6,468 nucleotides of DNA. Origin: an uncultured Bacteroides sp. Lineage in GTDB: Bacteria > Bacteroidota > Bacteroidia > Bacteroidales > Bacteroidaceae. The stretch covers positions 1 to 6,468 of the forward strand of contig NZ_CABUHK010000144.1 in NCBI RefSeq assembly GCF_902491285.1, in the 5' to 3' direction. Under the pieces are notes generated by a model. The model had not been told where the DNA came from. It did not search any database and worked only from the letters and a program-made list of their open reading frames with translations. Below are positions 5,697-6,468 of this stretch, one piece after another (the stretch's first letter is position 1; each line of letters opens with the position of its first letter). The position numbers were made by a program, and so were the translations under genes.

Positions 5697-6173
5697 ATGG
5701 AACAACAACCTCAACTCAACGACCACAACAAGCAGGAGTATCCTCCCATGCATACAGCAGAGCATTTATTAAACGCTACCATGGTAAAAACCTTCGGTTG
5801 CCCGCGCTCCCGCAACGCCCACATAGAAAGAAAAAAAAGCAAATGCGACTATATTCTTTCATCTTGCCCGACAGCGGAGCAAATACAAGCTATCGAAAAC
5901 AAGGTAAATGAAGTTATCAGTCAGAATTTACCAGTAACTGTCGAGTTTATGACACACGAACAGGCAAAGGACATCGTAGACCTAAGCAAACTGCCCGCTG
6001 ACGCCAGCGAAACACTTCGCATCATTCGTATTGGAGATTATGATGCCTGTGCCTGTATCGGCGCGCATGTATCCAATACCTCTGAAGTTGGAAGTTTCAA
6101 AATCATTAGTTATGATTATGATGAAGAAAGACAAACGCTAAGATTAAGATTCAAATTAGTCGAGAAGAAATAA
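5697..6173 (+). CDS. Stand-alone alanyl-tRNA editing protein, short AlaX type
   Basis: A 158-residue protein made of little more than the second additional domain (SAD) found in alanyl- and threonyl-tRNA synthetases. The zinc-binding editing motifs are present: HTAEH (His19, His23) and CIGAH (Cys120, His124), followed by VSNTSEVG. It lacks the upstream glycine-rich barrel of longer AlaX forms. Free-standing short AlaX proteins hydrolyse mischarged tRNA-Ala, chiefly Ser-tRNA-Ala, protecting against Ala-to-Ser errors in the cytoplasm. The ATG at 5697 is chosen because the next in-frame Met (residue 18) directly abuts the first zinc histidine. No Shine-Dalgarno is visible. Its own promoter is not apparent; it sits five bases behind a truncated gene and may have lost its original promoter. 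The A in GAH, where many relatives have T, is a minor variation. Confidence 0.88.
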   Translation: MEQQPQLNDHNKQEYPPMHTAEHLLNATMVKTFGCPRSRNAHIERKKSKCDYILSSCPTAEQIQAIENKVNEVISQNLPVTVEFMTHEQAKDIVDLSKLPADASETLRIIRIGDYDACACIGAHVSNTSEVGSFKIISYDYDEERQTLRLRFKLVEKK

Positions 6174-6249
6174 ACAGATTATCAAATTAATACCTATATT
6201 ATATAAAATAAATAAAAACAGAACACATTTTGGCATCAAACAGGTAAAA

Positions 6250-6287
6250 TTGACATTGTTTTAATGACAAATAGACAAATTCAGTCA
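6250..6287. promoter_or_regulatory. Candidate activator-binding region upstream of the sigma-54 promoter
   Basis: An imperfect dyad TTGACATT (6250-6257), five bases, AATGACAA (6263-6270) has arms matching at 7 of 8 positions. It is followed by a GACAAAT direct repeat (6266-6272, 6275-6281), and TGAC (6265-6268) faces GTCA (6284-6287). Sigma-54 promoters need an enhancer-binding protein bound upstream; this cluster lies roughly 40-75 bases before the predicted start, closer than usual, so the assignment is weak. Confidence 0.35.
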
Positions 6288-6297
6288 TAAAAATCTC

Positions 6298-6314
6298 CTG
6301 GCATAAGGTTTGCA
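6298..6314 (+). promoter_or_regulatory. Sigma-54 (RpoN) promoter of the hsp20-like gene
   Basis: CTGGCATAAGGTTTGCA fits the -24/-12 consensus YTGGCAC-N5-TTGCW with one mismatch. The invariant GG (6300-6301) and GC (6312-6313) are exactly ten bases apart. With the C at -12, transcription starts near 6325, giving a leader of about 120 nt. A sigma-ABfr reading is poorer: TA and TTTG are separated by three bases instead of two, and no -33 TTTG lies at the right distance. Confidence 0.7.
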
Positions 6315-6324
6315 CTATTAAGAG

Positions 6325-6445
6325 TGAACGACGGTTCAAGAACAGACGGTGAATACCGGAATAATCCCCACCACCGGAAGTGAAAGTTCCGAAGTTCAAA
6401 CTTGAATTAATAAAATGTTTAACTTAAAGATAGGAGACTAAAATT
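6325..6445 (+). promoter_or_regulatory. Structured leader of the hsp20-like gene
   Basis: The predicted leader contains a 5'-terminal hairpin TGAAC/GTTCA (6325-6329 with 6334-6338), a CGGAA/TTCCG hairpin (6375-6379 with 6387-6391) and a TTCAA/TTGAA pair (6395-6399, 6402-6406). ACCGGAA occurs twice (6355 and 6373). GTTCA at 6394-6398 could also pair with the 5'-terminal TGAAC. This may affect stability or translation. I see no stretch able to cover the Shine-Dalgarno, so a classic RNA thermometer is not supported. Confidence 0.35.
6432..6436 (+). promoter_or_regulatory. Shine-Dalgarno AGGAG of the hsp20-like gene
   Basis: AGGAG lies nine bases before the first of two consecutive ATG codons (6446, 6449). 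It is the only strong ribosome-binding site in the window, which suggests high translation of this gene. Confidence 0.7.
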
Positions 6446-6468
6446 ATGATGCCTGTTAGAAGAACTCA
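6446..6468 (+). CDS. Start of a probable Hsp20/alpha-crystallin small heat-shock protein (cut by window edge)
   Basis: Only MMPVRRT and part of the next codon (CA-) are inside the window. That N-terminus is the one I associate with Bacteroides Hsp20-family chaperones, ATP-independent holdases that bind unfolding proteins under stress. Seven residues are thin evidence. The context supports a regulated, strongly expressed gene: a sigma-54-type promoter, a leader of about 120 nt and the best Shine-Dalgarno of the window. The start could be either of the two adjacent ATG codons; the first has the better spacing to AGGAG. The alpha-crystallin domain itself would lie outside the window. Confidence 0.55.

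Noticed and set aside
6420..6445. ROSE or fourU RNA thermometer hiding the AGGAG
   Set aside because: I find no CUCCU-like or UUUU partner in the leader. The only TCTCCT (6294-6299) lies upstream of the predicted transcription start.

Overview
The window reads as chromosomal DNA of a gut Bacteroides or close relative. Several promoters match the Bacteroides sigma-ABfr pattern (TTTG, a spacer of 19 to 22 bases, then TAnnTTTG) instead of -35/-10 boxes. Shine-Dalgarno sequences are mostly absent. The proteins (tandem-ACT protein next to a PaaK-type ligase, UvrB beginning MNFELTSAYKPTGDQ, an Hsp20 beginning MMPVRRT) also look like Bacteroides. The genus assignment is an inference.

Layout from left to right. 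(1) Positions 1-222 hold an outward (minus-strand) promoter for a gene beyond the left edge, and a long-armed inverted repeat behind the next operon. (2) 223-1979, minus strand: a two-gene operon of a phenylacetate-CoA ligase-type enzyme (paaK) followed by a small tandem-ACT protein. (3) 1980-2113: a divergent intergenic region with promoter-like sites for paaK and uvrB. (4) 2114-4147, plus strand: complete uvrB, followed by a hairpin. (5) 4148-5696: a non-core block. A secreted SGNH/GDSL hydrolase gene (minus strand) is bracketed by two 94-bp direct repeats, 1146 bp apart and differing at three positions. Each repeat is a complete small-RNA unit with promoter, about 64 nt of RNA and an intrinsic terminator. 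Between the first copy and the hydrolase lies a four-arm inverted repeat built on ATAGTGACGCTAT. Right of the second copy is a 58-codon, 5'-truncated gene remnant. (6) 5697-6173, plus strand: a short AlaX-type tRNA-editing protein. (7) 6174-6468: a regulatory region with a near-perfect sigma-54 promoter, a structured leader of about 120 nt, a clear Shine-Dalgarno, and the first seven codons of what is probably an Hsp20 gene.

The protein genes are mostly familiar housekeeping or metabolic functions. The notable content is in the non-coding DNA: the duplicated sRNA unit with its conserved upstream element, the four-arm repeat, and the sigma-54 signal in front of a small heat-shock gene.
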